From assembly GCA_016714935.1 (NCBI GenBank), contig JADKBU010000014.1, positions 1 through 64,000 of the forward strand: a stretch of 64,000 bases of DNA, in the 5' to 3' direction. The position numbers were made by a program, and so were the translations under genes. This DNA is from Candidatus Accumulibacter propinquus. GTDB taxonomy: Bacteria > Pseudomonadota > Gammaproteobacteria > Burkholderiales > Rhodocyclaceae. Every line of letters begins with the position of its first letter. The first letter of the stretch is position 1. Shown here piece by piece: positions 19,145 through 27,950 of this stretch. The notes under the pieces are model-generated. The model saw nothing but the letters and a program-made list of their open reading frames with translations. It was not told the DNA's origin and searched no databases.

Positions 19145-19930
19145 ATGACTCAAAAGCCCACATCACCACTAGTCGGAACCGTCTACATCGTCGGCAGCGG
19201 CCCGGGTGACCTCGACCTGCTGACGCTACGCGCCGCCCGTCTTATTGGCGAGGCCGATGCCATTGTCTACGACCATCTGATTGCCGAAGGCGTACTCGGA
19301 CTGGCTCGGCCGGAAGCCGAGAAGATCTACGCCGGCAAGGAAAGCTCGAAGCACAGCGTGCCGCAGCACGAACTCAACCGGTTACTCGTGAGTCTTGCGC
19401 GCGCGGGCCGGAATGTCGTTCGCCTCAAGGGCGGCGACCCCTTCGTCTTCGGACGCGGTGGCGAGGAGATCGAAACCCTGGTCGACTCGGGAATTCCCTT
19501 CGAGGTGGTTCCGGGAGTCACGTCCGCAGTCGGCTGCGCCGCCTACGCCGGCATTCCGCTGACACATCGCGAGCACGCACAGGCTGTCGCCTTCGCTACC
19601 GGACACCTCAAGGACGGAACAATCAACCTCGACTGGCCTTCGCTGGCTCGGCCGCGATTGACCGTCGTGTTCTACATGGGCGTCGGCACCCTTGCCGAGA
19701 TCTGCCGCCAGATGATCGCGCACGGCCTGCCACCCGATCACCCCGCGGCGGTGGTGCAAAACGGCACGACCCAGCGGCAGCGGGTGTTGACCGCCGATCT
19801 CGCGACCCTGCCCGGGAAAGTCGCAGCAGCCGGCGTCACGGCGCCGGCACTGATCATTGTCGGTACGGTAGTGCTCCTGCACCGGAAGCTCGCCTGGTTT
19901 AGCCCGCGGCTGCCCGACGGACCCGACTGA
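19145..19930 (+). CDS. cobA: Uroporphyrinogen-III C-methyltransferase
   Basis: This 261-residue SUMT makes precorrin-2 from uroporphyrinogen III with two SAM, the shared entry to siroheme, cobalamin and heme d1. Family motifs are VYIVGSGPGDLDLLTLRA, VYDHLI, VRLKGGDPFVFGRGGEE, VVPGVTSAVGCAAYAGIPLTHR and FYMGVGTL. The frame is open from 19040, but ATG 19145 starts the family N-terminus. Because it diverges from nirS and shares an FNR-type site with it, it is probably the denitrification copy (nirE) supplying heme d1. No other heme d1 genes are in the window. Confidence 0.92.
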   Translation: MTQKPTSPLVGTVYIVGSGPGDLDLLTLRAARLIGEADAIVYDHLIAEGVLGLARPEAEKIYAGKESSKHSVPQHELNRLLVSLARAGRNVVRLKGGDPFVFGRGGEEIETLVDSGIPFEVVPGVTSAVGCAAYAGIPLTHREHAQAVAFATGHLKDGTINLDWPSLARPRLTVVFYMGVGTLAEICRQMIAHGLPPDHPAAVVQNGTTQRQRVLTADLATLPGKVAAAGVTAPALIIVGTVVLLHRKLAWFSPRLPDGPD

Positions 19931-19939
19931 ATTCCGCTT

Positions 19940-20812
19940 CTACAGGAGCACAGCCAACGCCAGCAGGACGCCAAAAAGGAACTGCAGGCGAGCAGTTGCA
20001 ACCAGCAACTGGTTGAAGGCTGGCCCCGGCGCCGCCTGTCGGAAACGTTCGGTCAACCGCAGTACGGGCGGCAGCGTCAGCAGCGGCAAGACCAGCCAGA
20101 CGCCTCGCTCGATGAGCAGCGCGAGGCAGGGCAACAGCACAAACGGGAGCAGCAGTTCGCCGCAGTAGACCCACCCTGCAGCGCGCCGGCCAAGCACGAC
20201 GGCCAGTGTCCGCCTGCCTGCCCGGCGATCGGTATCGAGATCACGGGTGTTGTTCACCGTGATCACCGCAGCCGCGAACAGCCCGACCATTGCTCCGGCG
20301 AGGAGCGCAGCCGGGCTGATCGACAGGGTCTGCAGATAATAGCTGCCACCGACCGCCACCAGGCCGAAGAACAACAGCACGAACACCTCCCCGAGCGGCG
20401 TATAGCCGATCGGCCGCGGCCCGCCGGTGTAGGCCCAGCCGGCAAGCAGCGAAGCCAGACCGATCAGGACAATCGGCCAGCCACCGTGGTAGGCAAGGTA
20501 GACCCCGAAGTTGAAGGCCAAAGCAAAGGCGATCCACGCCCCCCGCCGCACGGCAGCGGCCGGCAGCCAACCCATCGCCGTGGCACGCGGCGGTCCCAGA
20601 CGCTCCGGCGTATCGATTCCACGCTCGAAGTCGGCCACATCGTTGTGCAGATTGGTCCCGATCTGGATCAGCAGTGCCACCAGCAGGGCGAGGAGCGCCA
20701 GCCACCAGTGCAGGACGCCTTGCTGCGACCACGCCAGGGCGTGCCCCAGAATTACCGGGACCAGCGAGACTGTCAGGGTCTGCGGGCGCACCGCGAGCCA
20801 CCAGGCGCCCAT
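19940..20812 (-). CDS. menA: 1,4-dihydroxy-2-naphthoate polyprenyltransferase (MenA-like)
   Basis: This UbiA-superfamily integral membrane prenyltransferase is about 290 residues long. It starts MGAWWLAVRPQTLTVSLVPV and has the two Asp-rich motifs: NLHNDVADFERGID, with the adjacent TPERLGPPRA, and VNNTRDLDTDRRAG, as in MenA. Seven to nine hydrophobic helices are visible. MenA joins the prenyl tail to DHNA in menaquinone synthesis. The frame stays open upstream through the tRNA-Leu gene to 21109, so the start at 20812 was chosen from family alignment rather than a ribosome site. It converges with cobA, 9 bp between stops. No other men genes are in view. Confidence 0.85.
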   Translation of the reverse strand: MGAWWLAVRPQTLTVSLVPVILGHALAWSQQGVLHWWLALLALLVALLIQIGTNLHNDVADFERGIDTPERLGPPRATAMGWLPAAAVRRGAWIAFALAFNFGVYLAYHGGWPIVLIGLASLLAGWAYTGGPRPIGYTPLGEVFVLLFFGLVAVGGSYYLQTLSISPAALLAGAMVGLFAAAVITVNNTRDLDTDRRAGRRTLAVVLGRRAAGWVYCGELLLPFVLLPCLALLIERGVWLVLPLLTLPPVLRLTERFRQAAPGPAFNQLLVATARLQFLFGVLLALAVLL

Positions 20813-20952
20813 CAGCGAGGGCCGTACGGCAATCAAGTCGACACAACGTGCAGCAGCACGCCGACCCGGCAACTGCTCGCCTGGCCGAACCAGGCCTTGC
20901 GCAGGCGGTGTGATATAATCCGGCGCTTTGCAGACACGTGCCGTCACTGTCA

Positions 20953-21039
20953 TGGTGCCGAGAGGGGGAATCGAACCCCCACGATGTTTCCACCGGCGGA
21001 TTTTGAGTCCGCTGCGTCTACCGATTCCGCCATCTCGGC
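20953..21039 (-). tRNA. tRNA-Leu(CAA)
   Basis: On the minus strand the sequence folds as a class II tRNA. The acceptor stem pairs GCCGAGA with TCTCGGC, and there is a D-arm, an anticodon stem GCGGA/TCCGC around a CTCAAAA loop (anticodon CAA), a long variable arm, and a T-arm GGGGG-TTCGATT-CCCCC. CCA is encoded at 20955-20953. Confidence 0.96.
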
Positions 21040-21181
21040 TTGGGATCACGGAGAGTGAGCCCGAAGAGGTAGCGATTATCGCCGATTCTCCCGCAGGCGA
21101 CAAGCGCACCGATCAACATTCCTGGATTCCCTGGACGGCCCCCTCCGGACCTTGTGCCTTCCTTCGCTGACCACTCTTCGC

Positions 21182-22237
21182 ATGCTCACGCTCGACGACT
21201 TCGACTTCGATCTACCCGGCGAACTGATCGCCCAGCACCCGACCAACGAACGCACCGGCAGCCGCCTGCTGCAACTCACGGACGGCGCCCTGCATGACCG
21301 CCGCTTCGGCGATCTGGCGGAACTGATCGAAGCCGGCGATCTTTTGGTCTTCAACGACACGCGCGTCATCCGGGCGCGCCTTTTGGGGCGCAAGGACAGC
21401 GGTGGGCAAATCGAGGTGCTGATCGAGCGCATCGTCGATGCCCGCTCCGCTCTGGCTCAAATCCGCGCCAGCAAATCGCCGAAACCTGGCAGCCGGATGG
21501 TCCTTGAAGAGACGATCCCATTGATCGTGCGCGGACGCAGCGGCCAGCAAGACGAATTTTTCGAGCTGGAACTGGCCGGCGCCGGCAACCTGTGGGACTT
21601 GATCGATCGATACGGCCGCCTGCCGCTGCCTCCGTACATCAACCACGCCGCCGGCAGGGACGACGAGGCCCGTTATCAGACCGTCTTTGCCCGCCAGCCC
21701 GGCGCGGTCGCCGCGCCCACCGCCGGCCTGCATTTCGACGAGGCGCTGCTCGCGAAACTCTCCGCAGGCGGCGTTGACATCGCCTGGCTGACGCTGCACG
21801 TCGGTGCCGGAACCTTTCAGCCGGTGCGCGTGCAGCAACTCGCCGAGCACCGGATGCACGCCGAGCGCTTCGAGATCCCGCCCGCCACCATTGCCGCCAT
21901 CGCCCGCACGCAGGCGCGCGGCGGCCGGGTCGTCGCCGTCGGGACGACCTGCCTGCGTGCGCTGGAAGCGGCGGCGCAGCATGGCGAGTTGCAGCCGGGC
22001 CCGGCCGAGACCGACATCTTCATCACGCCGGGCTACGAGTTTCGTGTCGTCGACCGCCTGGTCACCAACTTCCACCTGCCAAAATCCACGCTACTGATGC
22101 TGGTTTCGGCTTTCGCCGGTATCGACACCATCCGCGGCGCCTATCGGCACGCAATCAGCCAGCGCTATCGCTTCTTCAGTTACGGCGACGCGATGCTGCT
22201 GACCCGCGAGCCAGGTTCCGCGCCCACCACTTCCTGA
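21182..22237 (+). CDS. queA: S-adenosylmethionine:tRNA ribosyltransferase-isomerase
   Basis: This 351-residue QueA transfers and isomerises the ribosyl group of SAM to preQ1 in tRNA, giving epoxyqueuosine. Family landmarks are the N-terminal DFDFDLPGELIAQHP, LVFNDTRVIRARLLG, PLPPYINH, VAAPTAGLHF, LTLHVGAGTFQPV and the C-terminal TNFHLPKSTLLMLVSAFAG. The ATG at 21182 matches the family start; an in-frame ATG at 21152 adds ten unrelated residues. No tgt follows; the next gene is a helicase fragment 12 bp downstream. Confidence 0.97.
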   Translation: MLTLDDFDFDLPGELIAQHPTNERTGSRLLQLTDGALHDRRFGDLAELIEAGDLLVFNDTRVIRARLLGRKDSGGQIEVLIERIVDARSALAQIRASKSPKPGSRMVLEETIPLIVRGRSGQQDEFFELELAGAGNLWDLIDRYGRLPLPPYINHAAGRDDEARYQTVFARQPGAVAAPTAGLHFDEALLAKLSAGGVDIAWLTLHVGAGTFQPVRVQQLAEHRMHAERFEIPPATIAAIARTQARGGRVVAVGTTCLRALEAAAQHGELQPGPAETDIFITPGYEFRVVDRLVTNFHLPKSTLLMLVSAFAGIDTIRGAYRHAISQRYRFFSYGDAMLLTREPGSAPTTS

Positions 22238-22249
22238 CACGGACCGTCC

Positions 22250-24070
22250 ATGCCTTCGACGCCCTTCAACGCCGACGCCATCGAAAACCTCGATACGCAC
22301 GGCCTGACCGCCGACACACACAAGGTCGCACTGGTCAGCGCGCTGGCCTGGAGCTACCGCACACCCGCGGATCTGCACCGCCTGCTCGGTCTGTGCGCCC
22401 TGAAAACCACTGCCCGCAAGACCTTCACCGCCGGCGACGTCAAACTGGCGATCAACCAACTGCGCGAGAAGGGCCTGCTGAACAGCGATCAACAACGTGG
22501 AACGGGCGTCCAGCTCGTCGATGTGCTGCGTTTGACGCTATACCGCGATCTGCTGCAGACGCAACCGGGATCGGCACTGCTGCAGGCGGTCGCCGCACTC
22601 GACTATCTCGACTCCTCGCGATTACCCTTCTACTGGCCAAGCAACAATCTGCCGACGGCCATCGCCTATCTCCGCGCCAAAGCCTTCTCGGGGGCACCGT
22701 ACGAAGAGCTGCAGCGTCTCCGCAGCATTCTTGCGCGTTCGTTCGACTGGCACAGCGTCCTCACCCAGGCAGTCCTGCTGCCATTCGACGGTCCCAGTTT
22801 CGAATTCCTCGACCCGGGCTGTCGCACCATCGTGACGCAAGAGGCCATTGCTCACGTCTGCGTGTTCTGGCTGCCGGAATACGAACCGCTAGCCGAATGG
22901 GCCTACCAGCAATTCACCAAGGATCCCGCCGGAGTCAGCAAGCAAATGCGTTGCGCACTCGCCGAGCTCGCCTTGTGGCGCGCCGACGGCGTTCGGCTCG
23001 AAGCGCTGCTGGCGGATCTCGATGACGGCATGAGCGCCAGCCTGCGCGCCGTCATGCTGGTCATCGACGGCGAGTGGGCGGCCGGGCAAGCCGCTTTCGA
23101 AGCGGCGTTCAAGCTGCGCAAAAGCGAAATCGGCGGCACCAAGCGATTTCTGCCCGACCGACTCGCCTGGCTCTATCCGCTATCGCTGCTCGCCCAGAAG
23201 ACGCCGAAGCACTTCGATCTGGCGCGCAGATTCTGCCTCGGCGAATCCGGTAGCCGCAACCCCAGCCCCTATTTCGAGTGGGGACGCTGGGTTCATGCCA
23301 TCGACGCTCGCCTCGGCCGCGTGCAGGTCGCCGTCGACGCCTTCCGGCCCCGGCGCGACGAATTGCAGCGGCCACAGCTCGACGCGCTATGGGCCATATT
23401 GCTTTCGGCCTGGCTGGGCAGCGAGGCCATCTCCCATGCCGACGATCAAGGGCCGGCCGTCGCCTGGGGCGACAGCATCGCCGAACTGCGCAGGCGACTG
23501 CAGGCCTGTCGGCTGCCGGCACTGCTCCACCTGCTGGCTGGCGCCGAAGGCGTGCTGCATGGCCGGCCGCCGCCGAGCCGTTTCTTCATCGCCGGCGCCG
23601 ATCAGAAATGGCGAGAGGTGCTCAGCGCGCTGCAGGCACTCGGCGAGCAACCGAGTGGCGAAAGCAACGGTCAATCGACACGTCTGCTCTGGGAACTGGC
23701 GATCGGCAGCGACGGCGAACCGCTCGACATTTGCCCGCTCGAACAGAAGCGAACCCAGCGCGGCTGGGGCAAGCCGCGCACCGTGAGCCTGACGAGAATC
23801 GCCGGCAACCAGCAACTCGCACCGCACGACGCCAAAGTAGCGCGCGCCCTGCGCCCGCTACGCGGCTACAGCAACCGTTACCACCTTGATCTCGCGGCAG
23901 CCCTCGTCGCTCTGGTCGGCCACCCCGGCATCGTTCTCGCTGAAGCGCCGGAGCAATTGATCGAGCTGACCGAAAGCAACCCGGAACTCGAACTGCTTCG
24001 GCAGGGGGAGCACTTCGTGATGCGCGTCGAGCCACCGCTGCGTACCGCCGCGCGAGCGCGACGACCATGA
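22250..24070 (+). CDS. SNF2-type helicase, N-terminal piece
   Basis: This 606-residue product has no catalytic motifs of its own. It looks like the N-terminal domain of the roughly 1400-residue SNF2-related DEAD/DEAH helicases found in Pseudomonas and Rhodocyclales. The frame ends at TGA 24068-24070, four bases before the ATG of the helicase core in a +1 frame. Reading through from RTAA into RERDDHDS of the other frame gives a smooth join, and the total span of 4195 bp is 3n+1, so one extra base in the GC-rich stretch around 24045-24062 would explain the split. A natural two-gene arrangement with coupled translation is the alternative. Confidence 0.65.
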   Translation: MPSTPFNADAIENLDTHGLTADTHKVALVSALAWSYRTPADLHRLLGLCALKTTARKTFTAGDVKLAINQLREKGLLNSDQQRGTGVQLVDVLRLTLYRDLLQTQPGSALLQAVAALDYLDSSRLPFYWPSNNLPTAIAYLRAKAFSGAPYEELQRLRSILARSFDWHSVLTQAVLLPFDGPSFEFLDPGCRTIVTQEAIAHVCVFWLPEYEPLAEWAYQQFTKDPAGVSKQMRCALAELALWRADGVRLEALLADLDDGMSASLRAVMLVIDGEWAAGQAAFEAAFKLRKSEIGGTKRFLPDRLAWLYPLSLLAQKTPKHFDLARRFCLGESGSRNPSPYFEWGRWVHAIDARLGRVQVAVDAFRPRRDELQRPQLDALWAILLSAWLGSEAISHADDQGPAVAWGDSIAELRRRLQACRLPALLHLLAGAEGVLHGRPPPSRFFIAGADQKWREVLSALQALGEQPSGESNGQSTRLLWELAIGSDGEPLDICPLEQKRTQRGWGKPRTVSLTRIAGNQQLAPHDAKVARALRPLRGYSNRYHLDLAAALVALVGHPGIVLAEAPEQLIELTESNPELELLRQGEHFVMRVEPPLRTAARARRP

Positions 24071-24074
24071 CAGC

Positions 24075-26444
24075 ATGGACGCCGATTGGCGCCGCGAGGC
24101 CGCCACACTACGCACCATGACGCTCATCAAGGACGCCCCGCAACGGCTGCGACTGGTGCGCTTCTCCGCAGCACAGCAGCAGGCCGCCCAGCTCGTTTCG
24201 GGACGCTTTGCCGTTCCCGCCGACGAGCCCGGAATCCAGGCCGAGATCGACAAGGCCCTGCAGGCGCTGGCCGGGCATTTCCAGGTGCATGCCGACGCCG
24301 CACAGGCGGCCCGCGAGGTCGGCAGTGATTCGCGCCTGCGCGCCGAACTGTCACCGGTCGGCGACCATCTCATGCTCCGTCTCGTCGTCGCACCGCTGGG
24401 ATCCGATGGCCCCCGGCTGCCACCGGCAAGCGGCCGGTTGCGGCTGATGGTCATGCTGCAAGGCGAATCGGTCGGCACTCAACGCGACCTCAACGCCGAG
24501 CGCCGGCATCTCGAAACGGTGCTCGACGCCCTGCCCTGTCTCGATGGTAGCGAAGGCCTCAGCGAATGGCTGATCGAAGACCCCGAGGAGGCTCTCGGCC
24601 TGGTCGAAACGCTGCCGACCCTGGCTGCGGTGGCCGCCGTCGAATGGCCCAAGGGCAAGAGCGTGCGCGTGCTTACCATCGATTCGCGGCAACTCGGGGT
24701 GACGGTCAAGCGCGAGCGCGACTGGTTTCACCTCTCCGGGCAGGCCAGTTTCGACGAAGGCCTGGTCGTACAACTCGAAACGCTGCTCTCGGCGGCACGC
24801 GACAAGTCACGCTTCGTGCCGATGGGGAACGGCGTCTACGCGGCATTGACCCGTTCGCTGAAACAGAAACTCAGCGACCTGGCCGCCGTGCTCGAACCCG
24901 AGAAGGGTGGCGGCAAGGCACCGACCATTGCCGCAGCCTGGCTCGACGAGGTTCTCGACGGCACCGAGCTCAGCGCCAGCCGCGATTTCCGCCAGGCCAT
25001 CGAGCGCCTGCGCAAAGCCCAGGCCACCGAGCCGAAGCTGCCGACGCTGTTGCAGGCCAACCTGCGGCCGTATCAGGAAGACGGCTATCAATGGGCGGTG
25101 CGTCTGGCCATCGCCGGGATGGGCGGCTGCCTGGCCGACGACATGGGCCTGGGCAAGACGCTGCAGGCCCTCGGCGTCCTGCTCGAACGCGCCGCCGGCG
25201 GCGCGGCCCTGGTCATTGCCCCGACCTCGGTCTGCGGCAACTGGCTCGCCGAGACGCAGCGCTTCGCACCGACACTCAACGCCCGCCTCTACGCCGAAGC
25301 GAGCGACAGCGAACGCGAAGAACTGGTCGCCGATGTCGGGCCGCAGGATCTCCTGATCGTTTCCTATACGCTACTGCAACTGGCGCAGGAGCGCTTCGCC
25401 GGCCGTACCTGGCACACCCTCATCGTCGATGAAGCGCAGGCGATCAAGAACGCCGCCGCCAAGCGCTCGCAGGCCGTGTTCGAACTCGCCGCCGATTTTC
25501 GTCTGGCGCTGACCGGGACGCCGGTGGAAAACCGGCTTGGCGACCTGTGGTCGATCATGCGCTTTGCCAATCCGGGCTTGCTGGGCACCATCAATCGCTT
25601 CAACGAACGCTTCGCCGGGCCCATCGAGCGTAGCCGCGACCGCGAGGCGCAACACGTCCTCAAGCGCCTGATCGGTCCCTTCGTACTGCGACGGACCAAG
25701 GCGGAAGTGTTGCAGGAACTGCCGCCGCGCACCGAACTGATCCTGACGGTCGCGCCGGAAGCTGCCGAAGCCGCGCACTATGAAGCCCTGCGCCGCGAAG
25801 CCGCGCGCGCAATCGACGCCACACTGGAGAGTACGCCTGAAGCGCAGGCGCACTTCAACATCCTCGCGCAACTGACGCGACTGCGCCGCGCCGCTTGCGA
25901 CCCGCGTCTGTGCAGTCCGCAATTCGCCATCGCCGGCGCCAAGGTGCAGGCCTTTGCCGATCTCGCGGGCGAACTGATCGCCAACGGCCACAAGGCGCTG
26001 GTGTTCAGTCAGTTTGTCGACTTCCTGAAAGTCCTGCGCGAACCCCTTGACGCGGCAGGCGTCCGTTACCAGTACCTGGACGGCGCCACGCCCGCCGCCG
26101 AGCGCAGCCGCCGCGTCGCGGCGTTCCAGGGCGGCGACGGCGACCTCTTTCTGATCAGCCTAAAAGCCGGTGGTTTTGGCCTCAACCTGACCGCTGCCGA
26201 CTATGTGGTCATCACCGACCCGTGGTGGAACCCGGCCGCCGAAGACCAGGCCATGGGCCGCGCACACCGCATCGGGCAATTGCGGCCGGTCACCGTATAT
26301 CGCCTGGTCACCAAGGGCACTGTCGAGGAACGCATCGTCGGCCTGCACCACGAAAAGCGGGCGCTCGCGGAAAGCATCCTCGCCGAAGGCGAAGCCAGTG
26401 CCCTGCCTTCGACCGAGGATCTTGTCGCCCTGATCCGCGGGTAA
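24075..26444 (+). CDS. SNF2-family helicase/ATPase core
   Basis: This 789-residue product has a complete SNF2 motor. Motif I is LADDMGLGKTLQALG, Ia is LVIAPTSVCGNWLAE, II is IVDEAQAIKN, III is LALTGTPVENRLGDLWSIM, IV is KALVFSQFVDFL, V is LISLKAGGFGLNLTAADYVV and VI is DQAMGRAHRIGQ. Such proteins translocate on duplex DNA and remodel protein-DNA complexes; the bacterial HepA-like members are linked to transcription or repair, but the role of this branch is unknown. Residues 1-300 continue the accessory domain (ERRHLETVL, VEWPKGKSVRV, RERDWFHLSGQ). It is probably the C-terminal part of one gene with the preceding feature. Confidence 0.92.
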   Translation: MDADWRREAATLRTMTLIKDAPQRLRLVRFSAAQQQAAQLVSGRFAVPADEPGIQAEIDKALQALAGHFQVHADAAQAAREVGSDSRLRAELSPVGDHLMLRLVVAPLGSDGPRLPPASGRLRLMVMLQGESVGTQRDLNAERRHLETVLDALPCLDGSEGLSEWLIEDPEEALGLVETLPTLAAVAAVEWPKGKSVRVLTIDSRQLGVTVKRERDWFHLSGQASFDEGLVVQLETLLSAARDKSRFVPMGNGVYAALTRSLKQKLSDLAAVLEPEKGGGKAPTIAAAWLDEVLDGTELSASRDFRQAIERLRKAQATEPKLPTLLQANLRPYQEDGYQWAVRLAIAGMGGCLADDMGLGKTLQALGVLLERAAGGAALVIAPTSVCGNWLAETQRFAPTLNARLYAEASDSEREELVADVGPQDLLIVSYTLLQLAQERFAGRTWHTLIVDEAQAIKNAAAKRSQAVFELAADFRLALTGTPVENRLGDLWSIMRFANPGLLGTINRFNERFAGPIERSRDREAQHVLKRLIGPFVLRRTKAEVLQELPPRTELILTVAPEAAEAAHYEALRREAARAIDATLESTPEAQAHFNILAQLTRLRRAACDPRLCSPQFAIAGAKVQAFADLAGELIANGHKALVFSQFVDFLKVLREPLDAAGVRYQYLDGATPAAERSRRVAAFQGGDGDLFLISLKAGGFGLNLTAADYVVITDPWWNPAAEDQAMGRAHRIGQLRPVTVYRLVTKGTVEERIVGLHHEKRALAESILAEGEASALPSTEDLVALIRG

Positions 26445-26632
26445 CGGGTGCACCGTGAAGGGGCGACGCTGAGGTCTGCTCTTTACTCAGGGTCTTTGCA
26501 GCGGGCGCGCCATTCAAGTGGTGCCTGATCGCGTGCTGCGGCTCGTCGCTGCCCGGCCTGTCGCACGCAGGTCTGTGCCTGGCGGACAAGCAACTCGTAT
26601 AAGAGGTACTGCTACATCCCGCGGATGGGGAT

Positions 26633-26668
26633 CACCGAGTCACATAGCGGTGAAATGTCGACTCGGTG
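26633..26668. repeat. Inverted repeat downstream of PEP-CTERM gene
   Basis: CACCGAGTC and GACTCGGTG form an exact 9-bp inverted repeat with an 18-base loop, 18 bp beyond the PEP-CTERM stop codon. No T-tract follows. It may be a weak terminator or mRNA-stabilising hairpin. Confidence 0.4.
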
Positions 26669-26686
26669 CCCGTGCAACCCCCGAGA

Positions 26687-27364
26687 TCAACTCCGGCGAC
26701 GGCGCGCGCAGGCCAGCCCGGTCAGGCCGAGACCCAGCAGTGCCAGTGAGGCAGGCTCGGGTGCCGAGGAGTGTCCGTCAAAGCTGATTTCGCTGACGAA
26801 GGTCCAGCCACCGAACGCCTGGTCGAACTCGATGGTGTGGCTGTTGCCGAGCAGACCCAAACCGGTGAAGCTGACCGAGCCGACGGAGCCGATCGCTGGC
26901 GGGGTAAATACCAGGCTGAGGCCGTCGATCAGGATTGCCGCCGGGGAGTAGACACCACCGGCATAGGTGTTGTCCAGCTGGATGGTAACCGTGTCAATCA
27001 CCGGCGCGCCGGCGAAATTGAAGGTGATCACCGGGTTCAGCGTATACCCCGCATACCATCCCACATATTCGCCCGTCCCGGCAGCGTTCGAGACCAGATA
27101 CCAGGGACTGCTGGAAATGAAACCGTCGGTCAGCTTACCGAGCCCGCCCGAAAGCGCTGCACCGTCGGTCGTGGTACTGCCCGAGCCCGTGTAACTCCTG
27201 TCCCAGTAGTTGTAGCTGCCGCCATGCGCCTGGCCGTCGCCGTTCGGCATCGCATAGCTGGTCGGACTGACGCTTGCGGCGAGCACCGGTGTCGCGTGTA
27301 GCACGAGTACGCTTGCCGCAGCCACTGCCGCAAACGCGGAAAATTTTGCCGAGATCTTTTTCAT
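26687..27364 (-). CDS. PEP-CTERM sorting domain protein
   Basis: This 225-residue exported protein has a signal peptide (MKKISAKFSAFAAVAAASVL, cleavage near LAAS). The C-terminal sorting tag is APEPASLALLGLGLTGLACARRRRS, meaning a PEP motif, a hydrophobic helix and an arginine cluster, recognised by the EpsH/exosortase system. The mature part is Gly/Ser/Tyr-rich with beta-strand character (YWDRSYTGSGSTTTDG, TFNFAGAPVIDTVTIQLDNTYAGG), perhaps a PEP-CTERM discoidin-like fold. Such proteins are surface or matrix components. A -24/-12 promoter lies about 106 bp upstream. No exosortase gene is in the window. Confidence 0.9.
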   Translation of the reverse strand: MKKISAKFSAFAAVAAASVLVLHATPVLAASVSPTSYAMPNGDGQAHGGSYNYWDRSYTGSGSTTTDGAALSGGLGKLTDGFISSSPWYLVSNAAGTGEYVGWYAGYTLNPVITFNFAGAPVIDTVTIQLDNTYAGGVYSPAAILIDGLSLVFTPPAIGSVGSVSFTGLGLLGNSHTIEFDQAFGGWTFVSEISFDGHSSAPEPASLALLGLGLTGLACARRRRS

Positions 27365-27950
27365 GGGAGTCCTTTCAGGGTCATCGGGAGTTCCGGGGGG
27401 CGATCGTTGCGCGGAACTCGCTCAACCCCTGAACTTTAAATACCATCAACCAGCCTATGGGCAAACTAAAGCAAAGTACGTGCCATGTAAGGATCTGTAT
27501 TATAAAATATCTTTTATATTAATGTTTAAGTGAACAACTTGTCATGCGACGGCTGACCATGGCGGGCTGTCGTTCAAGCGCACTGTAAGAAATTCCGACG
27601 GCTACGGGCCAACATTTCCGGGCGGTGCGCACGTGGCGGTGCTGGCGACGCTGCTTCAGTTCGACACTGGCCTGATCGATCAACGCACGATCGAATTGCA
27701 ACCTGAACAACCTGGCGCAACCCCACCTGTCGGAAAGACAATCGCCTTCAAGATTTCGACCGAACCGGAGTCTCCAGCCTCCGACCTTGGGTATACTGTC
27801 TCGCCTATTCCCTGGGAACGACGAGCCCACCGCGGCACGCCATCCCCCCCGGTGATGGCAGACAAGCGCACATGCCGAAGACCAGGCAGACGACTCGAAC
27901 CGGTCATCTCCTCTTGGCATTCCACCACTCACCCGTCTTGGTTTTCAGTC
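27365..27950. other. Intergenic region, AT-rich, two divergent upstream zones
   Basis: This 586-bp gap lies between the divergent PEP-CTERM gene and the nuclease gene. It holds the -24/-12 site at 27470-27485 and an AT-rich block at about 27490-27535 (runs such as TATAAAATATCTTTTATATT), which could be a bent or IHF-bound enhancer region. The right half (27560-27950) returns to normal base composition. The nuclease frame stays open through it, but its translation there is not protein-like, and nothing else was recognised. Confidence 0.6.
27470..27485 (-). promoter_or_regulatory. Sigma-54 (-24/-12) promoter
   Basis: On the minus strand TGGCACG-TACT-TTGCT matches the RpoN consensus TGGCAC-N5-TTGCW fully. 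Transcription would start near 27459, about 95 bases ahead of the PEP-CTERM ATG. In Zoogloea-type bacteria PEP-CTERM genes are RpoN-dependent with the PrsK/PrsR system. Confidence 0.85.

Noticed and set aside
27633..27950. N-terminal extension of the nuclease gene to 27633
   Set aside because: The translation is Pro/Arg-rich and unlike protein, and the zinc site begins directly at the ATG at 27951.
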